Part shown: piece by piece, positions 6,302 to 13,428 of the stretch
How the letters are laid out: each line of letters begins with the position of its first letter
How positions within the stretch are numbered: the first letter of the stretch is position 1
Origin: Elusimicrobia bacterium RIFOXYB2_FULL_49_7
GTDB lineage: Bacteria; Fibrobacterota; OXYB2-FULL-49-7
DNA: 15,326 nucleotides
Assembly: GCA_001800515.1 (NCBI GenBank)
Contig: MGVN01000012.1
Span: forward strand, 1,464 to 16,789
Reading direction: 5' to 3'
The notes under the pieces: model-generated
Told to the model about the DNA's origin: nothing
The model's input: only the letters and a program-made list of their open reading frames with translations
Databases searched by the model: none
Made by a program: the position numbers and the translations under genes

Positions 6302-6780
6302 CACCTTTCTTTTTGCCGATTTTTTCCGTTCAAAATCTTTCTTTTCTTTTGTTGGCTTTGGCTTTTATCCCTATCGCAATCATTGATTTTCGATACCGTC
6401 TTATTCCGGATGTCATCACTTATCCGATGATGGTATTCGGTTTTTTATTCTCCTTTTTACCAGGAGGAATGACGCCGAGTAATGCTTTGGTGGGTTTTCT
6501 GTTGGGCGGCGGCGGGTTGTATTTAATTGCCTTGTTGGGACAATGGTTTCTAAAGAAAGAAGGCATGGGTGGGGGCGATATCAAGCTTATGGCCGGTGTT
6601 GGAGCCATGGCAGGACCGGTCGCCGTCATCATGACCCTGTTTATTGGCTCCTGGTTGGCTCTTTTGTTTCTATTATCCCGCAAAATCAGGGGCGAAGCTT
6701 TGAGGGGGCATGAAATTCCTTTTGGGCCATTCTTGGCAGGGGGCTTTTGGCTTTATCTGGCCCTTTTTTCACTGGTATAA
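6298..6780 (+). CDS. Prepilin peptidase, A24 family, peptidase domain only
   Basis: A 160-residue polytopic inner-membrane aspartic peptidase. The two catalytic aspartates are visible: D30 in AIIDFRYRLIPD and D94 in GMGGGDIKLM (the GxGD motif). PFGPFLAGG near residue 145 is the usual closing helix motif. It lacks the N-terminal methyltransferase domain and zinc cysteines of full-length PilD enzymes, so it resembles the short CpaA/TadV-type members that cut class III signal peptides from prepilins or pseudopilins. No pilin or pilus-assembly gene is in the window. The ATG overlaps the stop of the DUF4159 gene (ATGA), arguing for co-translation with it and a shared envelope role. Confidence 0.9.
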   Translation: MTPFFLPIFSVQNLSFLLLALAFIPIAIIDFRYRLIPDVITYPMMVFGFLFSFLPGGMTPSNALVGFLLGGGGLYLIALLGQWFLKKEGMGGGDIKLMAGVGAMAGPVAVIMTLFIGSWLALLFLLSRKIRGEALRGHEIPFGPFLAGGFWLYLALFSLV

Positions 6781-6812
6781 GCCATTCGCATATTGTATAT
6801 TTTGAGTCTTTT

Positions 6813-7688
6813 ATGGAGAATTTTCGGCTTCTTTTTTTAACCCTATTTTTTCTCTATTGTTCTGTCCATCCTTTTGATATTCTAATAGCAGATTTTTCCA
6901 ATCAGACCAGCCTTACAGAGTTGGAGTCTTTGCCGAAGATGCTTGCCGCTCTTTCAGCGGAAAGGTTTGCACCTTATGGGATCAAGGTGGAAGATCGTAC
7001 CACGTCTTCGGATCGTGCCCAGCTTTATTCCAACCGTTCGCAAGCTGTTATCCGTATTATGGCGACAGGGGATACGGAGGTTTTATTAGCATTGAAGGTT
7101 GAAGCCGGGGATGGCCGGAAAACTTTTGTCAAGGAGATGGCTTATCATCTTGAAGAGGGAGTAGAGCGAACCGTTGGTGCCCTGCTGCTTAAGATTTCAA
7201 CGGTATTTGAGGAGAGTATCCTTGCCCGAGTTCAAATTACCACGGAACCTTCCTTTATAACTTTGACACTGGATGGTCGAGTCCGTACCAAGACGCCATG
7301 GGAGTCTTTTATCAGTGTGGGTGATCATTCTTTGAAACTGGCATCCCCGGGTTATGTTTCATACAGTGAAACGATTGTGATTGCACCAGGAAGCAATAGG
7401 TTCAATTTCAAACTCTATCCTATCAGAGAAAAATCTCCGGTGGTCAAAGAACGAGATAAATATTCTTGGTTGTATCTTGTCGCCCTCTCTGTGTCTGCCG
7501 TTACGGCAGGCCTATCGTACTACAGTTACCTGAAAGCGGATAAAAATTATGAGGATTTGGTAACAGGAAATCGTTCTGCTTACGATGATGCGCATGATAA
7601 AACGGTCATGTATTTAACGGTCCGAAATATCTCATTGGTGACTTTTGCAGGATCGTTGTGTGGCTTTGCCTATCGATATTTTAAGTAG
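6813..7688 (+). CDS. Exported PEGA-domain protein with C-terminal membrane segment
   Basis: A 291-residue protein. I use the ATG at 6813 because it begins a signal-like segment (MENFRLLFLTLFFLYCSVHP); a longer frame from an upstream TTG overlaps the prepilin peptidase gene and spoils this. Residues 21-135 are a mixed alpha/beta region without a family I know (begins FDILIADFSNQ). Residues about 138-205 are a PEGA domain: ARVQITTEPSFITLTLDG...TPWESFISVGDHSLKLASPGY, ending in FNFKLYP. PEGA is a beta-sandwich common in surface and S-layer-associated proteins. Residues 219-237 form a membrane span, and 268-288 may form another. It follows the peptidase gene by 32 bases and precedes the sigma factor. 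Confidence 0.8.
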   Translation: MENFRLLFLTLFFLYCSVHPFDILIADFSNQTSLTELESLPKMLAALSAERFAPYGIKVEDRTTSSDRAQLYSNRSQAVIRIMATGDTEVLLALKVEAGDGRKTFVKEMAYHLEEGVERTVGALLLKISTVFEESILARVQITTEPSFITLTLDGRVRTKTPWESFISVGDHSLKLASPGYVSYSETIVIAPGSNRFNFKLYPIREKSPVVKERDKYSWLYLVALSVSAVTAGLSYYSYLKADKNYEDLVTGNRSAYDDAHDKTVMYLTVRNISLVTFAGSLCGFAYRYFK

Positions 7689-7724
7689 TCCGGATAACTC
7701 ATTGTTAAAATGAAGGATAAAAAG

Positions 7725-8312
7725 ATGCAAAATCGGGATACTAATTCTAATGAACCGGTCCAACAGATAAATGAAGAAGAGTTATTAAAGCGCTTAAGGT
7801 CCGGCGATAAAAAAGCGTTTCGATTACTTTTCGAACAACAACGTTCGCTCATTGAAAATGTTTCATGGCGTATTCTGCGTAATCGGGAAGCGGTCAAAGA
7901 TGTGTCGCAGGAAATCCTGTTGCGTGTCTATCGGGGTATTTCAAAATTCAACGGAAAATCCCGCCTTTCCACCTGGATTTATCGCATTACCATGAACGAG
8001 AGTTTTCGCTATATCGAGAAGAATAAGGCCAAGCTCCAGTCACTCGATAAGATGGCAGAGCTGGCATCGGATGAACATTGTGCTTTGAGCCTTGCCATCC
8101 GGGGCCAAGAGGAGGAATTGGTTAAACGTTTTGTGGAGGAGTTGGAGCCTGAGTTCAAAACGGTGCTGGTCATGTTTTATTTCGGAAGCATGCGGCTTGA
8201 AGAAATAGCCGCAGCCCTAAACGTACCGCAAGGCACGGTCAACTCCCGCATTGCCAGAGCGCGGGATGCGATTAGGGAGAAATTAAGAAAGGAAATCCCG
8301 GAATGCATTTAA
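7725..8312 (+). CDS. ECF-type RNA polymerase sigma factor
   Basis: A 195-residue group IV sigma factor with regions 2 and 4 only. Region 2 covers about residues 33-100: the core-binding helix KDVSQEILLRVY and the -10-recognising FNGKSRLSTWIYRITMNESF. Region 4 covers about 132-190 with HTH LEEIAAALNVPQGTVNSRIARAR. I prefer the ATG at 7725 because GAAGGA precedes it by 7 bases; an in-frame ATG at 7710 adds five residues but lacks a ribosome site. The stop overlaps the next gene by 10 bases, and that gene encodes a zinc-finger transmembrane anti-sigma factor, the classical arrangement. It should direct polymerase to envelope-related genes, possibly including those downstream and itself. Confidence 0.95.
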   Translation: MQNRDTNSNEPVQQINEEELLKRLRSGDKKAFRLLFEQQRSLIENVSWRILRNREAVKDVSQEILLRVYRGISKFNGKSRLSTWIYRITMNESFRYIEKNKAKLQSLDKMAELASDEHCALSLAIRGQEEELVKRFVEELEPEFKTVLVMFYFGSMRLEEIAAALNVPQGTVNSRIARARDAIREKLRKEIPECI

Positions 8313-9844
8313 CACAAGAAATGCTCAATGATTTCCTGACCCAGGGCCAAATTAAGGGTTCGGAAGAAATATCGGCTCATTTGTCGGAATGTGCTGATTG
8401 CCGGAATCTGTTTTCTGAAATGTTGTTTGTCGATCAATTGCTTTCAGCCAACGCCAAGCCTGTTATATTATCGGATGAATCATGGAATCAGTGTGTCGAT
8501 ACGGTCCTTGAAGAAAAAGACGACCTGACCGTCTTATCCGATTCCGAATGGGACACCCTTGCCGCCTCGGTTCTTGCGGAGACTTCACAAAGTCCCCAAA
8601 CAATGATTCGTCATCAGTTTTTTCCCTCCGCCCGCTGGCCTTATGCCTTAGCGGCTACATTGCTAATCGCTATTGGCCTGTATTTTATCTATAAACCAAC
8701 GTCTGTTTTGCAAATATCTCAATCTGTTGTCGTTACAGCACCGACGGACTCGATTCCCGTAGAACGGCCACCCCTTGGCCGTTCCATTATTATCAATGAT
8801 AAAAGCCGTGTTTTACCATCACTATCCGCTGATATCAGAATACTCCGAAGCAATGAACGCGAAGTCCTGATTCGCCAGACGACGGGAGCAGCCCTTTTTT
8901 CGATCACCCCTCATGCTTTTAATTCTTTTGTGGTAGAGATGAACGATTTATCGGTTCGGGTCACCGGAACGGTTTTTGAGACCTGGATTCAGGATAACGG
9001 AATTCAGGTCACCGTACTTCGAGGGAGTATCAATGTTCGTCATCCCAAGAGCGGGGCGGTTGCCCAGGTCGCGGCATCCCAAGTCTTGAATGTAGTCAAG
9101 GGTCGACTTGAAGTCCGATCACTTGGAGAAAAGCAGCTTCATCTTTTAGAGTCCCGATTGTCCATATTATCCGGCATAAAGGTAAAACCATCTATTGTTT
9201 CTTCGAATAATGCGGTCGATTCTTTGCCTGTAACCGCTGTTTCAACCTTCATCGATCAATCGGAAGAGTGGCTGAATAACGGGATGTCCTTGATGGGTAA
9301 GCAGGACTATGGCCCTGCGCTTGAATGGTTTGAAAAAGTTAAGGCAAACGCCACAGGCACTCTTCTGGAAACCGCATGGTTCAAGAGCGCCTGTCTGAAA
9401 GCGGGTCCATTAGGTCGTTCGCAGGAAGGAATTGAGGATCTTAGTGCTTATGTTAAGACTTTTCCGAGAGGGGTTTTTACGGAAGAAGCGCTGATTGAAT
9501 TGGTCAAACTTCATCGGGGGCAAAACAATGAAAAGGCGATGTTACAGAATGAGCAACGCTACCTTTCGTTCTTTATAAACGGAAGCCATTCGCAGGATTT
9601 TCTTTATGAAGCCGCCACAATACTCCGTGAAAAAGAGCGGCAGTATGATGAGGCACGGATATATTACCGAGTTTTTACAGAGCGCTTTCCGGATGACAAT
9701 CGGACGGAAGATGCCCTTTTTTGGTTAGGAAAATGTTTGCTTTCTCTCGAGCGAAGAGCAGAGGCGAAGACGGTGTTCGATAATTATCTTGTTAAATACC
9801 CAAGCGGTCGATGGGCTACGGAAATAAGAACTTTTACGGATTGA
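8303..9844 (+). CDS. Transmembrane anti-sigma factor with FecR-like and TPR domains
   Basis: A 513-residue inner-membrane regulator, overlapping the sigma gene by 10 bases. The cytoplasmic N-terminus carries H26-x3-C30-x2-C33, the zinc-binding anti-sigma (ZAS/zf-HC2) motif that would hold the sigma factor. Residues 57-72 and 78-94 repeat a short motif (LSDESWNQCVDTVLEE and LSDSEWDTLAASVLAE). Residues 112-130 span the membrane. The periplasmic part has a FecR-like beta domain (about 160-270: ALFSITPHAFNSFVVEMNDL, VRVTGTVFETW, VTVLRGSINV) and then TPR-type helices (about 320-510), including QYDEARIYYRVFTERFPDD and LGKCLLSLERRAEAKTVFDNY. Such a receiver probably senses an envelope signal through protein contacts. 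AAAGGA precedes the ATG. Confidence 0.9.
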   Translation: MHLTQEMLNDFLTQGQIKGSEEISAHLSECADCRNLFSEMLFVDQLLSANAKPVILSDESWNQCVDTVLEEKDDLTVLSDSEWDTLAASVLAETSQSPQTMIRHQFFPSARWPYALAATLLIAIGLYFIYKPTSVLQISQSVVVTAPTDSIPVERPPLGRSIIINDKSRVLPSLSADIRILRSNEREVLIRQTTGAALFSITPHAFNSFVVEMNDLSVRVTGTVFETWIQDNGIQVTVLRGSINVRHPKSGAVAQVAASQVLNVVKGRLEVRSLGEKQLHLLESRLSILSGIKVKPSIVSSNNAVDSLPVTAVSTFIDQSEEWLNNGMSLMGKQDYGPALEWFEKVKANATGTLLETAWFKSACLKAGPLGRSQEGIEDLSAYVKTFPRGVFTEEALIELVKLHRGQNNEKAMLQNEQRYLSFFINGSHSQDFLYEAATILREKERQYDEARIYYRVFTERFPDDNRTEDALFWLGKCLLSLERRAEAKTVFDNYLVKYPSGRWATEIRTFTD

Positions 9845-9847
9845 TTC

Positions 9848-11449
9848 ATGTTGGTTCGAGTCTTTTCTTCTTGGGCGTTGTTGATTGTTATTTTTAGCAG
9901 CTGTGTCCATGAACGGGACAATCCATACGATCCGGGTAACCCAACGTATCAATTGCTTGAAGCCCCGGGTGATTTAACGGCCATTTGCCTGCAGCCCGAG
10001 TCCATTTACCTTACCTGGACAATAGACAATAACCGAGTTGAACGGATTTTCATCCAAAAAGGAACGGATTCCATCCACTTGGCCGAGCTTGTTGAACTCT
10101 CAGGAAATGTCTCATCTTATGTTGATAGCAGTTGTCGGCCATTTACGGTGTATTATTATAAGATTGGAATTGTGGATAAACTTGAGAAACCGGTTTACTG
10201 CCATAACCTTGTTAAGATTCGCACATCTTATCACACTCCAATGGAAATGCCATCGACTTCTACCCTGCCTCTTCCTACCGGTTTAAAAATCACCCGGTGT
10301 CAGAAAATTCCGCAGATTGTCCGTATTGAGTGGAACCGAATGATATCAGGAATATATGGATACGTATTGCACAGCGGAATTATCCAGGATTCGCTTGTTT
10401 GCCGCCATTTTTACTCTGTTTCAGACACTTGCTTTTTGGATACGCTCGGACTTGATACAACTTATTATTATTCCTTACGGGTGTATGATACGCTTAATGT
10501 GGCACAAAACGCTATCTTGGATTCCATAACACCGCAAATTCCACCGAATAATCTGAAACTTCTTTTTGTCGATGCAAAGAATATTCGTGTTATTTGGGAT
10601 ACGATAAAAGTTACTGTGAGCCAGATGTCAACCGATAGTATCTGTCTCGAACGAAGTGTTGGGGAGGGGAAGGTTTTTGAGGAAATCGCCTGTTTGGCTC
10701 CCGGAACAATTACTTATCTGGACACTGCTCTTCAATCCTATTCCTTATACGGATATCGTGTCCGCGCTTTTTCTGGCAAGGTAGTGAGCAGTCCTTCCAA
10801 TCAGGAAGTGCTGTTCGTCAAAACGATTCGCCCGGCCCAAACGGATTCGACCACGCTCTTATTGTATCATTTCGATGAAAATGAGGGAGACTCCCTTATT
10901 GACTTGTCCGGAGAGAATCGCGGAGGGTATTTAAATACCGCACAGCGCGTACAAAAAGGGAAGTTTGGGAATTCTTTGTCCTTCTCTTCCGGAGAATACG
11001 CATTTTCCACGGCTACGCTACCTTATCAGGATTCTTCGCTGATGGTCGATTTCTGGGTCAAACCAGCCACTTATTGGCCGGCCGGAATCTATCAGGGTAT
11101 GGTCGAGTCCAAGGGAGGCCCTTTTCAGGTTTATTATTATAATGACAGTATCGTTTCTAAAATAACCTTTCTTGATGAAAGCGTTATAACTGTTTCCTGT
11201 GCCGCCCAATTCCTAACCACTCGATGGAGTCATGTGGTGATTTCTTATGGGCATGATTTTTACCGGTTATACCTACAGGATTCCATTCAGCAGCTTATTC
11301 GCACCGAAAAAGGAGCGATGAAAACCATCGCGGAATCTTTATTCATTGGAAAAGTCGAGTTATCCGGCCAGCCCTATTTTATGGAAGGGTTTATCGACGA
11401 ATTTCGTATCAAGTCCGAGCCAGAGCCTTTTTTTCTGAAAGTGGAATGA
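9848..11449 (+). CDS. Lipoprotein with three FN3-like domains and a LamG-like domain
   Basis: A 533-residue exported protein starting three bases after the anti-sigma stop. The N-terminus is a signal peptide ending IFSSC, with C19 as likely lipidated cysteine (Phe at -3 is less usual than Leu), followed by VHERDNPYDPGNP, a pattern of surface lipoproteins in FCB-group bacteria. Three beta-rich repeats of FN3 type follow at about 36-126, 140-227 and 234-325; each has an LTW/IEW/IRVIW strand and a late YYYKIGIVD, YYYSLRVYD or YGYRVRAFS strand. Residues 334-523 are a concanavalin-like LamG module (LLYHFDENEGDSLIDLSG at its start, FMEGFIDEFRI at its end). No catalytic residues for a glycosidase are apparent. 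Binding of a glycan or surface is inferred from the fold. Confidence 0.85.
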   Translation: MLVRVFSSWALLIVIFSSCVHERDNPYDPGNPTYQLLEAPGDLTAICLQPESIYLTWTIDNNRVERIFIQKGTDSIHLAELVELSGNVSSYVDSSCRPFTVYYYKIGIVDKLEKPVYCHNLVKIRTSYHTPMEMPSTSTLPLPTGLKITRCQKIPQIVRIEWNRMISGIYGYVLHSGIIQDSLVCRHFYSVSDTCFLDTLGLDTTYYYSLRVYDTLNVAQNAILDSITPQIPPNNLKLLFVDAKNIRVIWDTIKVTVSQMSTDSICLERSVGEGKVFEEIACLAPGTITYLDTALQSYSLYGYRVRAFSGKVVSSPSNQEVLFVKTIRPAQTDSTTLLLYHFDENEGDSLIDLSGENRGGYLNTAQRVQKGKFGNSLSFSSGEYAFSTATLPYQDSSLMVDFWVKPATYWPAGIYQGMVESKGGPFQVYYYNDSIVSKITFLDESVITVSCAAQFLTTRWSHVVISYGHDFYRLYLQDSIQQLIRTEKGAMKTIAESLFIGKVELSGQPYFMEGFIDEFRIKSEPEPFFLKVE

Positions 11450-11505
11450 TACATTATGGATATGTTTGCATTATCTGAGGTCTTATTTTATAAAAGGGAT
11501 GAAGT

Positions 11506-13425
11506 ATGAAAAAAATGGTCTTTTTATCCATCTTTTTCGCTATTCACGCGCAACTACCTGCTTTAGCCTTTGATTTAGACGCCAATACAGTTGCTTATTG
11601 GGATTTTAATACCTCTTCAGCCTACATCAATGATCTTTCTGGCCATTATCTCAGCGGTACACTCTACGGAACAATTTATGAAGAGAGCGCTGTTAGATTT
11701 AATGGTACATCAAGCAGTTACGCTGTCTTTCCTGCCATCGATCCTTATTTAACCATCGGCACACTTACATTACAAGCTGAAATTAAAATCAGCAATTACC
11801 CTATTGCGGAGGGGACTGATACTCTCTCGGCTTTGGTTGGATACATTTCTACGGCAATAAGTGAGAGTTATGGTTATCAATTGAGATTAGTGCAGCATGG
11901 CGGTCAATGTTTTCTGGAATTTGCCTTGGGACGTACCGGCTCGGTTTCCCCAGTCGTTTGTCGTTCCAATTTGGCCATGAATTTAGGCCAATGGTATGAT
12001 ATCGGTGCTCAATACAATGGGGAGTCTTTAACCGTCTATATTGATGGTAACCGGACCGGGGGTTCTTTTTATGCCGGAGATTTGCATCTGAATAATGGAC
12101 TTTGCTATGTCGGAAAAGAAGCATCGGGCACTGTAGTTCATGGTTTTGACGGGTTGGTAAAGGAAATTGCGGTGAGTGGTAGCACTCGATTTCTTGATTC
12201 TATAATAAATGCGTTTGACGTGGATTCTCGCACTATTGGATTATGGAGATTTAATGAATTGTCTGGAATGCTTGTGTATGATTCTAGTGAGAATGGATAT
12301 AATGGTCAGCTTTTAAGTGGTGTTGAAAGGCGCATAGGTAAATATGGACGTTCAATATATGCTTCATCGTCAGAATCTTATGCAATATTACCAAAGTTGA
12401 TTGAACTTGAGAATTCAGAAGGTTTTAGAATAGAAGCAATAATTAATATCCCGTCCTATAATTCTAACATCACAAATCCAATCTTTCACATCGGAAGAGA
12501 GGATGATTTTTCTTTTACTCTTTCTGTTGGTTTGGATCATCAAAAAGTCTTAGGTGTTCTCGCAAATAATCGCCAGTTTGGCGTTGAAATGGTAAAGTAT
12601 AATCTTAGCGATTCTTTTTTTGGTAATTGGCAAAAGGTTGGTGTCGTCTATCTCCTTGGGCAAATACGACTATATATAAACGATAGTTTAGTTCAAACAG
12701 GAACCGTTTCTCCGATTGATTTTGCTCTTAATTATGAAACCTATATTGGTGGTGATACTTGGCACTCATCAGTGTGGAATTTAAATGGTTATATTGATGA
12801 AGTGAAAGTATCTACATATACAGAATCTTCTGCTCCTGTTCTTCTTTTTCCTGAAGATGGAGCAGAAATAGACTATGCTACTGCTCTTAGGTGGAGAAAC
12901 GAAAACAAATTAATAGGCTATTTGTTTAAGATGCAGGTTTCGGAAAACCCCAATTTTACTTCATTTATAGAATATGGATTGCAATATGATGATACTGCAA
13001 TTACATTAGCAGAGATAGATGATGATAGAGTTTTACCAATACTAACACCCCTTTTTTGGAGAATGAGGGTTGAGTCTCAGATTGATAGCTCTGATTGGTC
13101 GCCGATATCCTTTTTCTATATTTCTAATAATAGCAAAATAGAAGCAAATAAAGTTTCGGCTGCAAAATATGGATTTGATATATGGCCGAATCCGTGCAGT
13201 AAAGCATTTTCTCTTAGGGTATCTATCGCTCGGACTGGTGATTATAGCGCTGAAATTGTCAATCTTAAGGGTGAACTTGTTTCGACGCTTTTTACAAAAA
13301 AACTTGTCCGGGGTGATAATCAAATAGGTATTAGAGAAATTTTACATATGCCAAGCGGGGTATATTTAATTAAAATACATGGGAAAAATGTTCGATACTA
13401 TAGAAAATTATTCATTGTGAGGTAG
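11506..13425 (+). CDS. Secreted two-LamG protein with T9SS-type sorting domain
   Basis: A 639-residue protein with signal peptide (residues 1-21, ending LPALA|F). Two LamG modules follow: 24-226 (starts NTVAYWDFNTSSAYINDLSG) and 240-436 (starts RTIGLWRFNELSGMLVYDSS, ends LNGYIDEVKVS). Residues about 443-540 form an FN3-like domain (VLLFPEDGAEIDYATALRW, PLFWRMRVES). Residues 555-639 match a type A T9SS C-terminal domain (YGFDIWPNPCSKAFSLRVSI, then GVYLIKIHG and YYRKLFIVR), so export through T9SS and surface attachment are expected. Codon use changes sharply at about 12,185-12,240, between the two LamG modules. An AAAAGGGATG precedes the ATG. The second module is paralogous to that of the next gene. 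Confidence 0.87.
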   Translation: MKKMVFLSIFFAIHAQLPALAFDLDANTVAYWDFNTSSAYINDLSGHYLSGTLYGTIYEESAVRFNGTSSSYAVFPAIDPYLTIGTLTLQAEIKISNYPIAEGTDTLSALVGYISTAISESYGYQLRLVQHGGQCFLEFALGRTGSVSPVVCRSNLAMNLGQWYDIGAQYNGESLTVYIDGNRTGGSFYAGDLHLNNGLCYVGKEASGTVVHGFDGLVKEIAVSGSTRFLDSIINAFDVDSRTIGLWRFNELSGMLVYDSSENGYNGQLLSGVERRIGKYGRSIYASSSESYAILPKLIELENSEGFRIEAIINIPSYNSNITNPIFHIGREDDFSFTLSVGLDHQKVLGVLANNRQFGVEMVKYNLSDSFFGNWQKVGVVYLLGQIRLYINDSLVQTGTVSPIDFALNYETYIGGDTWHSSVWNLNGYIDEVKVSTYTESSAPVLLFPEDGAEIDYATALRWRNENKLIGYLFKMQVSENPNFTSFIEYGLQYDDTAITLAEIDDDRVLPILTPLFWRMRVESQIDSSDWSPISFFYISNNSKIEANKVSAAKYGFDIWPNPCSKAFSLRVSIARTGDYSAEIVNLKGELVSTLFTKKLVRGDNQIGIREILHMPSGVYLIKIHGKNVRYYRKLFIVR

Positions 13426-13428
13426 TTT

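Noticed and set aside
6747..6812. A longer PEGA protein starting at a TTG at 6747
   Set aside because: It overlaps the prepilin peptidase gene and adds residues that would destroy the signal-like N-terminus beginning at 6813.
6846..6863. LYC as a lipobox in the PEGA protein
   Set aside because: Tyr at -1 is not accepted by lipoprotein signal peptidase, so ordinary export or membrane retention is more likely.
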